This document shows, one piece after another, positions 11,154 through 24,344 of a stretch of DNA of 64,000 bases. The stretch lies in NCBI GenBank assembly GCA_947471745.1, contig CANJKZ010000410.1:598001-662000 (forward strand). Reading direction: 5' to 3'. The first letter of the stretch is position 1. Each line of letters opens with the position of its first letter. The DNA comes from Closterium sp. Naga37s-1 (Eukaryota > Streptophyta > Zygnematophyceae > Desmidiales > Closteriaceae). The position numbers and the translations under genes were made by a program. The notes under the pieces are model-generated. The model was not told the origin of the DNA. It worked only from the letters and a program-made list of their open reading frames with translations, and ran no database searches.

Positions 11154-13386
11154 TGTCCGTGATGCTATCCATCAAGTCATCCCTAGGGTTGACGTTCACG
11201 GGTTGGGCCTCCTCCTCTCTTTGCCCTGTGGGCTCCGGAACTCTCCCAGCGGGAGCCATCTGGTCTACTGTTCAATGCACCTTAGATGGGGCACCCAAGA
11301 GATTGTGAGTTCGTGAATATTTATTATTTCACAAATGCCTCAAACAATCGTGGAGCAATCACCTACTTGTGATTGAGTCTGCTCTGCATGTCCCTGCTAG
11401 GCTCCTGTTTACATGTCCAGTGAAGGAAGCGTTGCTACCAATCGCTCGCATCAGCACCGCACTAGGAGCAGTATTGGCATAAGACTAGGGTACATCATCA
11501 TCAATGGGACGACTCACACTCTTTACACTTCATGTGTGGGCCCATAAGCCATGCACGTGGTTAGAACTGTTCCGTTGCTCTCCACCCTTTGTTCACTAAA
11601 TCGTCTGCAGGAACTTAGCAAGCATGACAGTGAAGGCCACCAGCCTGCCTGCTGACATGTCCAAGCTCACTGCCATAACACAACTGTCAGTCCCTCTGAA
11701 ACGGTCTTTTGTATTATAGCGGCCTTAGGTACATGCAAACTTCCAAACCAAACGAGACTGGGAACATTTTCATGCAACTTCAGCTCCTGTTTATCTCTCT
11801 CATGCACTGCTGATATTTCTCTGCCTCTGCCGCCACTTGCTTTCATGCCATGTGCTCTTTTGCCATGACAAGCCATGTGCTGCATGTGTTCCCATCCGCC
11901 TGCCCTCAACCAGGTATTTTCACCGAAATCTCTTAAACGGCCGCTTGGAAGACTTCTCGTCCAGCCTCAAAGGGCTCTCAGCTCTACGGATCTTGTGAGC
12001 CGTCAAGTCAAGAGGATGTGAGCAGTCAAGGCAGCATCATGAGGGCACTCAACACCAGTACTTGTTTGAGCACCATTTGAGCAATTGATATGAGAGCAGT
12101 CAAGAGCATATAAGCAGTCCAGTGCATGCAAGCAGTCAGGAACATGTGACCAGTCAAGAGCAGGTGAGCAGCCAGGAGCAGGTGAGTAGTTTAAATCATG
12201 GAAGTAGTAAAGAGCATAGGACGAGCATGCGGCGATCATGCAACTTTATAACCGCAAAATGGCCATGAATGAAGGGGCAAATGGCCATCAACGGAACACG
12301 TTATGCCGAGAAGGAAAATTCATGTTTCCGGCGTACTTCTTCTTTCACATGTCCACGGACACTGAACTTGCCACACACGTGAAGGGACAGATGGGGGCAT
12401 GCAGTTACCTGGAATACATTTTTGCTGCCCTTTTGGGACAATAACGCACAAGGAAGATTATCCGTTAGAGCTGAGCAAGTGAGTGACATCAATCAGGCCA
12501 CCAACTCCCCTGACATGCACTTGGCAGATATCTGCAATACAACTATCTCTACGGCTCAGTCCCCTCGTACCTCGTAAATCTCCCAGCATTGAGAGAGCTG
12601 TAAGTAACATCATGCCATTTCATGCTCACCTATATATTCTCTCGACCTTGCCAGCTACCTCCCTTTCTGACCTACAACCCTCCCCCTCCAACCCCCCCTT
12701 TTCATCCTTCTCCTCCCGTCAGAGCCGTGAATAACAATTTCCTCACGGGTAGCGTTCCAGCCATGGGTTCAAGCTTGATGTTTCTCTATATCGACAACAA
12801 CTACATTACGGACATCGGCACAAACTCACTCATCTCATGCACTGGTTTTAACAGCTGCCTCACTGATCCCCTCAAGTGCCTTGATGGCCCAATCACCACC
12901 CAGAAATCTGCTGCTAGTTGCTCCATCTGTGGCACTACCAACGCCGTCGGTCCCATGTGCTGGGGTGCTGGTGGGGAGTGCGTGGCTGCTGCTGCTTCTT
13001 ACATAGCAGCTGGCACATTGAACACAGTGGCAAACGCTGCGGCCCCACCCATGCTCTGTTCGGGTAATGTGCCTTAACCATCTGTGTCGGTCCACACCTC
13101 CTTAAACACCTAGCCTCAGCGTTGGTGCAGCAGGCTAGGGTGTGTCTGGGACTGGGAGATTCATGTCATGTTTGTCTCCTTACTTTTGAATAATGTGTAT
13201 GTCATGTTGGTTTCCTTACTCGTCCACCCTTCTGCTCTTTCAACTTCTTCTGCCGCTGCCGCCACCACCACTGCTGCTGCTGCTACCGCTGTTGATGATG
13301 ATTATTCACTCACCTGCCTATCTTCTATATGGCCCAAACTCCTGCAGGCGGTCAACTAGCTACCATGTCACCTAGCGCTGCTGGAG
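11154..13386 (+). CDS. LRR module B1: LRRNT, LRRs, Cys-rich exon, linker
   Basis: Exons 11154-11304, 11611-11685, 11914-11994, 12528-12599, 12723-13063 and 13348-13386 total 759 nt (253 codons) without a stop. The LRRNT (MLSIKSSLGLTFTGWAS) differs from A-type by lacking the WxGVxC ending. LRR1 carries [21 protein letters not shown]2 NLLNGRLEDFSSSLKGLSAL, LRR3 [18 protein letters not shown]. The Cys exon has the same C-x2-C core ([14 protein letters not shown]) but six residues instead of four before the last Cys of the signature (CWGAGGEC). The 39-nt linker reads GGQLATMSPSAAG. B-type modules are recognisably distinct from A-type in every exon, so the two alternate as a pair. Confidence 0.86.
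12001..12225. repeat. Degenerate ~20-bp GAGCAGTCAAG repeat in an intron
   Basis: Imperfect units around GAGCAGTCAAGAGCAT recur about ten times in the intron following the LRR2 exon of B1. Short remnants of the same motif lie at the same intron position in B2 (from 16464) and B3-B5, so the repeat predates the cassette duplications. Confidence 0.7.
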
Positions 13387-13565
13387 GTGTGTGTGCGTCG
13401 TGCATTGTCTTTTCACAATCACTAAGTATCAAATGCAGCACGCGTTGTGTTTCTGCCAATCTATGATCCCACTGCCCCGCTTCCCGCCTCTTTCTTCCAT
13501 GTTCTGCGTGTCCTCACCTCCCGTAACTAACTCTCCCATCTTCACCCCCCCTCTACTGTCCCCAG

Positions 13566-15518
13566 TACTGCTGACGCTCAAGGCAGCGCTGGGTGTGAAT
13601 TTATTGACGTGGGCAGCAAGTACGCCGTGCCAAGTGGCTGGAAAGCAGGTTCCTGCAGGGCCGCAATCGTGGTCCGGTGTGCTCTGTGGGGATACTGGGG
13701 ACGTGGTTTCAATGTGAGCACCCATGCATACATGGTAAAGCTTTTTGGGAGGGAAGAAGGGGGTCAGACAGGTAACTAGCCGGCCTCTGTCAACTCCTTC
13801 CACACCCACCCCTCTGCCTCTTCCCATCACCCCCCCTCAGTTCGTTGGCGAGTCAGAGGTTATCGGGGTCTATTCCTACGGACATCTCCAAGCTCACCAC
13901 GCTCACTTACCTGTAAGGGTGAACTAGGGTGTGCACTCACAAGAACCTGTGGCACACGTGCACACTGATATGCTGACTGCATTGCAAAGGAGTTGCTTAG
14001 TTGTTGTGTCGAGTGCCTGTGTGGGGCACACCAAGAACAGGGAGTTTCTGGTTCTGCAATTGAAGTCCACCCTGCTGCTGCTGGCGGTTGGCTCATGACT
14101 AAGGGAGATGGGAAGAGACATGGACAGAACAACATACCAGAGCGGTGATTATGCATGCATGCATGCAAGCATCTGCAAATGACAGGGTGACCCATGCTCC
14201 TGATGTGAAGGTGTCTTTCTCTCCAACCCATCCCGCGACCTGCCTCCAGCACAACCCTTCCCTTCCCGATATGTGCTTCATATTTGTTTTGTCTCTCCCC
14301 CACCTGCTTCAGGGATTTCGGCTACAACCTTTTTCAGTCTACTCTCGTCGGGCTTGCCACACCCGTCAGTGGCATGACCTCTTTAAAGGCGCTGTAAGTA
14401 CCTTCTCCTCTATAAGAGCTGTAAATTCGTTTCCGTTGTAGTGTATGGTGTTGACACAGCCAAACCAAGCAAGAATTCTGGTATCATTATGTAACCCTTC
14501 CTCTGGCCGTTCTCAAAATGATTTTTTTTGTGGACGTCTCATTCTCTTCTCTTGCGGTGCATTCGTGCTTCTACCCCCCAGATTATTCAACAACAACTGG
14601 TTATATGGAACAATCCCCTCCTTCCTCTCCTCCTTGCCTCAGCTTACCAACCTGTAAGCCAAACACACAGCTTCTAGGATCCGCAGATACATGCAGGAGC
14701 CTCGTTTCTGGTCTTGCCTGGAAGCAGCTCAACTACCCTCTTCTCTCTCATGTCTCAATTTCGCTTCAATCTTATGCCTCCTCGATCTGTGCTACTTCTT
14801 CTGTTTCCTGTGATCGTCTCTCCACCCCCCTTATACCCCTCCCCCACCAGAGGCCTCTCCTCCAACTACCTCACGGGCACCATACCTCCCCTCCCTACCT
14901 CTCTAGTCTCTTTGGACGTGGCCTTTAACTTCCTATCAGGCTCCTTCCCCAAGATCTATCTCGCTTTCTGTGCGGCTGACCAGAACTGCTTCCTCAACTC
15001 CTCCAACTGCCGCGCCTTAAGCTCGCTGCAGCGCCCCGCCACTGCCTGCGCCATTTGCGGCACGAACGACGGGCAGGGAACGCTGTGCGGTAGTGGACTT
15101 TGTGCCCCCAACAGCGGTCCCTATGCCAGCATTGGGACTGTCAACGTCGCCTCGCTGCCGCCGGTGTCCATGGCTTGCCAGGGTGCGTGTCGCTTGTGGA
15201 TTGGCAGAGAGGAGAGGAGATTCACATAGCATAAGAAAAGAGCACAAAGGAAACGCCATCAGATGGGCAGGCTGAAGGTTTTGATATGATGTTGCCAGGC
15301 ATGTGGGGAACATCCACCATTGAAAAAGGAATGCAACATCCACCATCTATTTGTCCTTATTACGTCAGCATTTCCCCAATCTTTTTGTACCTGAATGTGC
15401 TGCAGCTATTTTCCACCTGAATTCTGTCTGAGTGTTCTGCTGTTTCGTGCCTTTGAACTGTTCCCTGTGTGTGCCTGGACAGGGTATGCTCCTCTCGTCC
15501 TCATGAATGCTGCGTCAG
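13566..15518 (+). CDS. LRR module A2
   Basis: Exons 13566-13713, 13841-13912, 14313-14393, 14582-14653, 14851-15182 and 15483-15518; 741 nt, 247 codons, no stop. LRRNT: LLTLKAALGVNLLTWAA, then WSGVLC. LRR1 has SGSIPTDISKLTTLTYL, LRR2 YNLFQSTLVGLATPVSGMTSL, LRR3 NNNWLYGTIPSFLSSLPQL. The Cys exon includes FCAADQNCFLNSSNCRAL and CAICGTNDGQGTLC, and the linker GYAPLVLMNAAS. It is clearly diverged from A3-A6 in introns but collinear with them exon for exon, so it is an older copy of the same cassette. Confidence 0.87.
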
Positions 15519-15697
15519 GTGAGCCGTCTCATTCAAATCCTGCATTCCCATATATTCCGTGCACTCACCAATCAAATCGCCTTCTACACCCTCGCATAAG
15601 CTTTCTCCCCCACAGCTCCTCTTTCAACCTCTCCCCAGATAGTGCTTAATTCGTCCTCTTCCGCCTTTCTGTTTACCCCCCGACTCTCTCCATCCAG

Positions 15698-17651
15698 TAT
15701 CCGCGATGCTTTCCATCAAGTCATACTTTGGTTTGACATACACAGACTGGACCGCCTCCACTGTCTGTGTGGTGGGTAGTGCACCTGTCCAGAGTGGAAT
15801 CACCTCCAGCTGGTCTCGTGTTGATTGCTCCGCTGACGGATCGCCTGCATCAATGTAAGTGCCTCAAGAATGCACGACTGTGTGAGTACTCCAAGAAAAC
15901 AAAAGTTTGAGAGCGTTCCAAACACCTTGAGGCATGCCAATGGGTCGCATCACTCTTTGCCCTTAATCCATCCAAGCATCCAAGCATCCAAGCATCCATC
16001 CATCCATCCATCCATCCATCCATCCATCCATCCATCCATCCATCCATCCATCTATGCATTCATATGGCTCGATTTCTCCCACTGCTCCCTTTCCATTCTA
16101 CCACATGCACCTGTCTGGAGGCAGCTTGCCTTCAATTCTTTGAAGGCCACCAGCCTGCCTGCTGACATGTCCAAGCTTACTGCCCTCACAATTCTGTCAG
16201 TCCCTCTTTCTCTCCCACATACCCTTGTATCTCACTCCTTCCACAAACATGCTAGCATCTCTGCGAGCTGTTTCTATGCCTCTGCTCCCTTGCCACGTGG
16301 TCTCATGCCACGTCATGCCATGTGTGGCCATGCCATGTCAAGCGTGTGCAGCATGTGTTTCCATGCGCCTTCCTTCCATCAGAGATCTTTCAATTAATCT
16401 TCTCACCGGCCGCTTGGAAGACTTCGCCTCCAGCATCAAGGGGTTGACATCTCTACAATTCTTGTGAGCAGTCCAGAGCATTTGATCAGCAGCATAGAGT
16501 ATGTGAGCAGTCACGAGCATGCGAGCTTGTGATATGAAAACCGTAAAATGAGCAACATGGCTGGTGAAGGGTAAGAATCCATGCACTTCATCAAAGAGCC
16601 ATTTCATGTCCTGTCATATTCATTTCACATCTCGACAAGCAGAACCCTTGCTGAATAGTTACAGAGATGCATAGGGACTTCCTTAGAACTGGAAGGAGAT
16701 CTTGCTGCTCTCTCAGAATTATGGGTTTTCTGCTTGGATCTGAGTGTCGGTAGGAGCAGGTTCAATTGCAGCAAGCTGCGCTTTGTCAGCCTGAGTGAGT
16801 GTCATTAATCTGGTTACCAACTCTCCCGCCCTCTTGGCAGATCACTAAGCTACAACTATATGTACGGCTCGGTCCCTACGTACCTCGTGAATCTCCCAGC
16901 ACTCACCGAACTGTAAGTGGCATCATGCTATCTTTTGTAATGAAAAAAATTCAGACCCTTTCCCTTCTCAACTGTGCTTGTTGTCACATGCCCTTTTGAA
17001 ACCCCCATTCTCATCTCCTCAGAAGGTTGGAGTTCAACTTCCTCACTGGTAGCATCCCAGGCATGAGTACGGGCTTGAAAGCACTCAACTTCAAAAGCAA
17101 CTACATTTACAGCATCGCCGCCCATTCACTCATCTTCTGCGGCGGCAATCTTGGCTGCCTCGTTGATCCTTCCAAGTGCTCCAGTTCCGGGACCGTCCAG
17201 CGACCCGCTGCTGACTGCGCCATCTGTGGCACTACCAATGCCGTCCCTCCCTTTTGGTGGGGCGCCGGTGGGGAGTGCATGGTCGCAGCTGCTAGTAACA
17301 TTGCAGCCAAAATACTAAATTCAGTATCGCTCACGCCTATCCCACCCATGGTCAGCTCAGGTAACGTACCTTTACCCTCCATGTGGGTTCCACACTCTCC
17401 TTAGCCACCTCATATCACCGTTGGTGCAGCAGGCTTGGGTGTGTCTGGGACTGGGATTCTTGCGTAAATGAATGTGCGTGGTGCATTCTGAGTGTTCTGT
17501 TTGTCAAGTTGCTTTCCATATGCGTTCACCCCTCGTATGATGATGATGATGATGATTCACTCACCCACCTACCTTCTGCATGGCTAAAATCTCCCTGTGG
17601 CCTACTGTGCAGGCGGTAATCTAACTACCGTGTTATCTACCAGAGCTGCAG
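15698..17651 (+). CDS. LRR module B2
   Basis: Exons 15698-15854, 16121-16195, 16383-16463, 16841-16912, 17023-17360 and 17613-17651; 762 nt, 254 codons, no stop. The 5' border of the second exon is shifted compared with other B modules: the usual acceptor context is changed to CTGTCTGGAG and only a start at 16121 keeps the frame. LRR1 reads [17 protein letters not shown] and LRR2 [20 protein letters not shown]. The Cys exon contains [21 protein letters not shown], so one Cys of the B signature (the C-x6-C partner) is replaced by Trp. The linker is [13 protein letters not shown]. Confidence 0.83.
15973..16051. repeat. (CATC)n microsatellite
   Basis: Three AAGCATCC units are followed by about 15 CATC units, in the intron between the LRRNT and LRR1 exons of B2. 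The corresponding introns of B3-B5 keep only CATCCATCC. Confidence 0.93.
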
Positions 17652-17860
17652 GTGTGTGGAGGCTGCTCCTTGTCTTGCATTGTCATCCATGCACCATCTA
17701 TCTGTTGTATGTAGATTTTTGCTGCTTTCTCTTTTCAATGTTCTTCCGATGTCTTTCTCTCCACATCTTTCCTAATCCTTGTACGCCTTTTTCCCTCTTC
17801 CAAATTTCCACGCTGTCCCTGCTACTCTATTTCTTCCCTCCCCGCCCTCCCCTTCGCCAG

Positions 17861-19794
17861 CACTGCTGGCGCTCAAGGTTTCGCTGGGCGTGACATTCAC
17901 GACGTGGGCAGCAACTGTGCCGTGCCAAATAGTTGGCAAGCAGGCTGCCACACAGACCACGTGGTCCGGCGTGCTCTGCACTGATACCGGGGACGTTCTT
18001 TCAATGTGAGCACCCTTGCATGCATGCTAATGCTTTGTGGGCGGGAAGAAGGGGGTCAGACAGGTAACTAGCCGGCATCTATCAACTCCTTCCACACTCA
18101 TCCCTCTGCCTCTTCCCATCACCCCTCCCCAGCTCGGTGGCACGCCAGAGTCTAAAGGGGTCTATTGCTTCGGACATCTCCAAGCTCACCGCACTCACTT
18201 ACCTGTAAGGGTGAACTAGGGGGCGCACGCACAAGAACCTGTGACACACGACACACTCACAGGCTGACTGCATTGCAAAGGAAATGCCTATTTATTGAGT
18301 AGAGTGCCTGTGTGCCACACACCAAGGACACCCTTGGAGACCACCCTGCTGCTGCTGACAGCTGGCTCATGACCCGTTGTTTGGGCACGGAGTAAGGGAG
18401 ATGGGAAGAGACATGGACAGACCAGCATTTTTATCTCATCTCGTGTTTATGGTGAACGGCCATCTTTTGCCCCCCAGAGAGGTGATTATGCATGCATGCA
18501 AGCGTGCATATGCAAATGACAGGTGGCATGGACAATGGCCTTAGCAACTAGTGTCTTTCTATCCAACCCATCCTGCGACCTGCCTCCAGCACAACCCTTC
18601 CCTTCCGGATATGTGCTTCACATTTTCTCTCTTTCTCCCCACCTTCTTTAGGGATTTCGGCTACAACCTTTTTCAGGGCAGTCTCGACGGGCTTGTCACA
18701 CCCATCAAAGTTCTGACCTCTTTAAAGGCGCTGTAAGTACATTCTCGTCTATAAGAGCGGTAAAATATTTCCCATTATTGCCAATGTGTTCGCATAGCCA
18801 AGACAGGCAAGAAATCTGGTATCATTGTGTAAACATTCGTCTGGTCATCGCATTTTATGTGGACCTCTCATTCTCTTATTTTGCGGTGCATTCCTGCTTG
18901 TACCCTCCAGCTTCCTAAACAACAACTGGTTATCAGGAACGATCCCCTCCTACATCGCCTCCCTGCCACAGCTTACCACCCTGTAAGCCAAACTCACAGC
19001 TTCTAGGATCCGCAGATGCATGCAGGAGCCTCGTTGTTGGCCGTTCTGGTCTTACCCTCTACTCTCTGTGCGTCTTCTTCCGTTTGTTGTGCTTGCCTCT
19101 AAACCCCCCCCCCCCCCGTCCCCCTCCATACCCCTCCCCCACCAAAGGCCTCTACTCCAACTACCTCACAGGCACCATGCCCACCCTCACAACCTCACTG
19201 GTCGCTCTGGACGTGGGATTTAACTACCTTTCGGGCTCCTTCCCAAAGCTCTCCCTCGCGTCCTGTGCGGCCGACCAGAACTGCTTCGTCAGCTCCTCCT
19301 ACTGCCGCACCTACAGCTTGCAGCAGCGCCCCGCCACTGCCTGCGGCATCTGCGGCACGACTGACGGGCAGGGGACGCTGTGCGGTGGTGCACTTTGCTC
19401 TGCCAACAGCTCTCTGCCAGTCAGCCAGGGGATTGTTAACGTCCCCACACTGACACCGGTGGCATTGACTTGTTCAGGTGGGTGTCGCTTGTTGATTGGC
19501 AGAGAGGAGAGGAGATTCACATAGCATAATAAAAGAGCACAAAGGAAACGCCATGTGATGTGCAGGCTGAAGAATTTGATGTGATGTGGCCAGGCATGTG
19601 CGGAACATCCACCATCGAGAAAGGAATGCAACGCCCACCATCTATATTCCCCAAATCGTTTTTGTACCTGAATGTGCTACAGCTATTTTCCACCTGAACT
19701 CTGTCTGAAAGCTCTGGTGGTTCGTGCCCCTGCCTGTTCCCTGTGTGTGCCTGTACAGGGAATGCTCCTCTCGTCCTCATGACCGCTGACTCAG
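17861..19794 (+). CDS. LRR module A3 (Cys-exon acceptor lost)
   Basis: Exons 17861-18005, 18133-18204, 18652-18732, 18911-18982, 19146-19477 and 19759-19794; 738 nt, 246 codons. LRRNT has LLALKVSLGVTFTTWAA, CQIVGKQ and WSGVLC. LRR1 contains LKGSIASDISKLTALTYL, LRR2 FQGSLDGLVTPIKVLTSL, LRR3 NNWLSGTIPSYIASLPQL. The Cys exon shows SCAADQNCFVSSSYCRTY and CGICGTTDGQGTLCGGALC. The base before the Cys exon is A instead of G (CCACCAA/AGG versus CCACCAG/AGG in A4), removing the AG. The nearest downstream AG would shift the frame by two bases. The exon itself is open, so either another splice is used or this copy is damaged. Confidence 0.84.
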
Positions 19795-19992
19795 GTGGGC
19801 CTAATGGCATCACTGATGCCCCTCCCTCTCAATTCCTGCACTCATTTATTCCGTGCACTCACCAATCAAATCCCCTCCTACACCCGCGCATACAATTCAT
19901 CTCCCACACCTCCCCTTTCAACCTCTCCCCAGATCATGCTTAATTCATCCACTTCCGCCTTTCTGTTTAACCCCCCAAATATCTCTATCCAG

Positions 19993-21760
19993 TGTCCACG
20001 ATGCTATCCATCAAGTCCTACTTTGGTTTGACGTCCACAACCTGGGCCGCCTCGTCTCTCTGTTCGGCGGGTGCTGGAACTATCCCGTTTGGAATCACCA
20101 GATGGGCTGGTGTTGATTGCACTGTTAACGGATTACCTGCAGCACTGTAAGTTCCCTAAGAATGCACGCACGTCTGTGTGAGTGTTCCAAGATGTCAAAA
20201 GTATGAAAGTGCTCCAAACAACTTGACGCATACCAACGAGTCGCCCCACTCACGCTTCATCCATCCATACAAATTGCTCAATTTTCCCCACTGCTCCCTT
20301 TCCATTCTACCACATGCACCTGTCTGCAGCTCGCTTATGTACAACCTTGTGAAGGCCACCAGCGTGCCTGCTGACATATCCAAGCTTATTGGCCTCACAA
20401 ATCTGTCAGTCCCTCTTTCTCTCAATCCTTCCACAAACATGCAAGCATCTTTGTATGCTGTTTCTATGCCTCTGCTGCCCTGCCACGTGATCTCATGCCA
20501 TGTGTGGCCATGCCATGTCAAGCGTGTACAGCATGTGTTTCCATGCGCCTGCCCTCCATCAGAGATCTTTCAATTAATCTTCTCACCGGCCGCTTGGAAA
20601 ACTTTGCCTCCAGCCTCAAGGGGTTGACATCTCTACGGATTCTGTGAGCCGTCAAGAGCATTTGAGCAGTCATTAGCATGCGAGCCTGTAATTTGAGTAC
20701 TGTAAAATGAACAACATGGCCGTTCACGGGGTAACAATCCACGCACTTGGCTGCAATGGGAGGACAATTAAATTCACTGTAAATAGAACTTTCATGTCCT
20801 GCCGTATTGACATCACATCTCAACAAGCATTACCCTTGCCGCATACTTGAAAGGATGGATGGGGGCATGAAGTTAACTGGAAGGAGAGTTCGCTGCTCCC
20901 TCAGACCTATGACGCATCAGGAAGAAGTGTTGGCCGAATTTGAGTGTCTGTGGGAGCGGGTTCGATCGGAGCAAGCCGCGGATCCTCAGCCCGAGTGAGT
21001 GTTATTAATACGGCCGCCAACACCCCCCCCTTCACTTGGCAGATCACTAAGTTACAACTATCTCTACGGCTCAGTCCCTTCGTACCTTGTGAATCTCCCA
21101 GCACTCACCGAACTGTAAGTAACATCATGCCATGCCTTTCAATAAAACGCTTTCAGACCCTTTCCATTATCTCAACTGTGCTTGTTGTCTCCCTTCCCCC
21201 TCACACAGAACCCTTCGTCACATACCCTTTTGTCCCTCCCACTCCCATCTCCTCAGAAAGCTCACTTACAACTTCCTCACTGGTAGCATCCCGGCCATGG
21301 GTACAGCCTTGAAGCGGCTCTACTTCAAAAACAACTACATTTCGGACATCGCCACCCCTGCACTCACCGTCTGTGTCGGCGATTCTTGCTGCCTCTCCGA
21401 TCCCACCAAGTGCTCCAGTTCCGGGACTGTGCAGCGACCTGCTGCTGACTGTGCCATCTGTGCCACTACCAATGCCGTTGCGCCCTTTTGCTTTGGCGCT
21501 GGTGGGGAATGCATGGTCGCAGCTGCTGATAAAATTGCAGCCAACACAAACAATTATGGACAGCTGCCATTGCCACCCATGGTCTGCTCAGGTAACGTGC
21601 CTTAACCCTCCATGTGGGTTGCATGTAGCCACCTCACATCGGCGTTGGTGCAGCAGGCTTGGGTGTGTCTGGGACTGGGATTCTTGCACAAATCAATGTG
21701 CATGGTGCGTTCAGAGTGTTGTGTCTGTCAAGTTGTTTTCCATACGAGTTCAACCCTCTC

Positions 21761-21836
<76 letters not shown>

Positions 21837-22021
21837 GATGATGAGGATGAGGATGAGGATGAGGATGATGAGGATGCGGATGAGGATGATGATGACGATG
21901 ACGACGACGACGAAGATGATGATGATTCACTCACCCACCTACCCTCTGCATGGCTAAAACCTCCCTGTGGCCTAATGTGCAGGCGGTAATCTAACTACCG
22001 TGCTATCTACCAGCGCTGCAG
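19993..22021 (+). CDS. LRR module B3
   Basis: Exons 19993-20146, 20330-20404, 20563-20643, 21043-21114, 21257-21591 and 21983-22021; 756 nt, 252 codons, no stop, canonical splice sites throughout. [24 protein letters not shown] and WAGVDC. LRR1 has LVKATSVPADISKLIGLTNL, LRR2 [24 protein letters not shown]3 [21 protein letters not shown]. The Cys exon contains CVGDSCCLSDPTKC and CAICATTNAVAPFCFGAGGEC, fitting the B signature. The linker is [14 protein letters not shown] long ATG repeat sits in the intron before the linker. Confidence 0.88.
21762..21925. repeat. (ATG)n microsatellite, longest copy
   Basis: About 25 ATG units, then GAGATGATGAGGATGAGG and ACGATGACGACG interruptions, in the intron between the Cys exon and linker of B3. 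Met, Asp, His and Ser homopolymers translated from it are not real proteins. Confidence 0.96.
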
Positions 22022-22213
22022 GTGTGTGGAGGCTGCTCATTGTCATCCATGCACCATCCATCTGTCGCTTTTTGGTGCTTCCTGTTTTCAATGTTCTTCC
22101 GATGTCTTTCTCTCCACATCTTTCCTAATCCTTGTACGCCTTTTTCCCTCTTCCAAATTTCCACGCTGTCCCTACTACTCTATTTCTTCCCTCCCTGCCC
22201 TCCCCTTCGCCAG

Positions 22214-24146
22214 CACTGCTGGCGCTCAAGGTATCGCTGGGCGTGACATTCACGACGTGGGCAGCAAGTGTGCCGTGCCAAGTGGTTGGCAAGCAGGCTG
22301 CTACACAGACCACGTGGTCCGGCGTGCTCTGTACTGATACCGGGGACGTGCTTTCAATGTGAGCACCCATGCATGCATGCTAAAGCTTTGTGGGCGGGAA
22401 GAAGGGGGTGAGACAGGTAACTAGCCGGCATCTATCAACTCCTTCCACACCCATCCCTCTGCCTCTTCCCATCACCCCCCCCTCAGCTCGGTGGCACGCC
22501 AGAGTCTAAAGGGGTCTATTGCTTCGGACATCTCCAAGCTCACCGCACTCACTTACCTGTAAGGGTGAACTAGGGGGCGCACGCACAAGAACCTGTGACA
22601 CACGACACACTCACAGGCTCACTGCATTGCAAAGGAAATGCCTATTTATTGAGTAGAGTGCTTGTTTGCCACACACCAATGACACCCTTGGAGGCCACCC
22701 TGCTGCTTCTGACAGCTGGCTCATGACCCGTTGTTTGGGCACGGAGTAAGGGAGATGGGAAGAGACATGGACAGACCAGCATTTTTATCTCATCTCGTGT
22801 TTATGGTGAACGGCCATCTTTTGCCCCCCAGAGAGGTGATTATGCATGCATGCAAGCGTGCATATGCAAATGACAGGTGGCATGGACAATGGCCTTAGCA
22901 ACTAGTGTCTTTCTATCCAACCCATCCTGCGACCTGCCTCCAGCACAACCCTTCCCTTCCGGATATGTGCTTCACATTTTCTCTCTTTCTCCCCACCTTC
23001 TTTAGGGATTTCGGCTACAACCTTTTTCAGGGCAGTCTCGACGGGCTTGTCACACCCATCAAAGTTCTGACCTCTTTAAAGGCGCTGTAAGTACATTCTC
23101 GTCTATAAGAGCGGTAAAATATTTCCCATTATTGCCAATGTGTTCGCATAGCCAAGACAGGCAAGAAATCTGGTATCATTGTGTAAACATTCGTCTGGTC
23201 ATCGCATTTTATGTGGACCTCTCATTCTCTTATTTTGCGGTGCATTCCTGCTTGTACCCTCCAGCTTCCTAAACAACAACTGGTTATCAGGAACGATCCC
23301 CTCCTACATCGCCTCCCTGCCACAGCTTACCACCCTGTAAGCCAAACTCACAGCTTCTAGGATCCGCAGATGCATGCAGGAGCCTCGTTGTTGGCCGTTC
23401 TGGTCTTACCCTCTACTCTCTGTGCGTCTTCTTCCGTTTGTTGTGCTTGCCTCTAACCCCCCCCCCCCCCTCCCCCTCCATACCCCTCCCCCACCAGAGG
23501 CCTCTACTCCAACTACCTCACAGGCACCATGCCCACCCTCACAACCTCACTGGTCGCTCTGGACGTGGGATTTAACTACCTTTCGGGCTCCTTCCCAAAG
23601 CTCTCCCTCGCGTCCTGTGCGGCCGACCAGAACTGCTTCGTCAGCTCCTCCTACTGCCGCACCTACAGCTCGCAGCAGCGCCCCGCCACTGCCTGCGGCA
23701 TCTGCGGCACGACTGACGGGCAGGGGACGCTGTGCGGTGGTGCACTTTGCTCTGCCAACAGCTCTTTGCCAGTCAGCCAGGGGATTGTTAACGTCCCCAC
23801 ACTGACACCGGTGGCATTGACTTGTTCAGGTGGGTGTCTCTTGTTGATTGGCAGAGAGGAGAGGAGATTCACATAGCATAATAAAAGAGCACAAAGGAAA
23901 CGCCATGTGATGTGCAGGCTGAAGAATTTGATGTGATGTGGCCAGGCATGTGCGGAACATCCACCATCGAGAAAGGAATGCAACGCCCACCATCTATATT
24001 CCCCAAATCGTTTTTGTACCTGAATGTGCTACAGCTATTTTCCACCTGAACTCTGTCTGAAAGCTCTGGTGGTTCGTGCCCCTGCCTGTTCCCTGTGTGT
24101 GCCTGTACAGGGAATGCTCCTCTCGTCCTCATGACCGCTGACTCAG
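22214..24146 (+). CDS. LRR module A4 (splice sites intact)
   Basis: Exons 22214-22358, 22487-22558, 23006-23086, 23265-23336, 23498-23829 and 24111-24146; 738 nt, 246 codons, no stop. Of the four recent A copies this is the only one that keeps the CAG acceptor before the Cys exon. It also has AGCTCG where A3, A5 and A6 have AGCTTG in that exon; both states match the older A2 and A1. The LRRNT reads CQVVGKQ where A3 has CQIVGKQ. A4 is therefore the best template for the ancestral recent cassette. Confidence 0.89.
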
Positions 24147-24344
24147 GTGGGCCTAATGGCATCACTGATGCCCCTCCCTCTCAATTCCTGCACTCATTTA
24201 TTCCGTGCACTCACCAATCAAATCCCCTCCTACACCCGCGCATACAATTCCTCTCCCACACCTCCCCTTTCAACCTCTCCCCAGATCATGCTTAATTCAT
24301 CCACTTCCGCCTTTCTGTTTAACCCCCCAAATATCTCTATCCAG

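Noticed and set aside
19311-19813. Recurrent minus-strand ORFs opposite the LRR modules (also near 23663, 27963, 32283)
   Set aside because: They recur only because the cassette is duplicated; they are antisense to exons and introns with no domain of their own.
21634-21957. Proteins with poly-Asp, poly-Met, poly-His or poly-Ser tracts
   Set aside because: Translations of the intronic ATG microsatellite.
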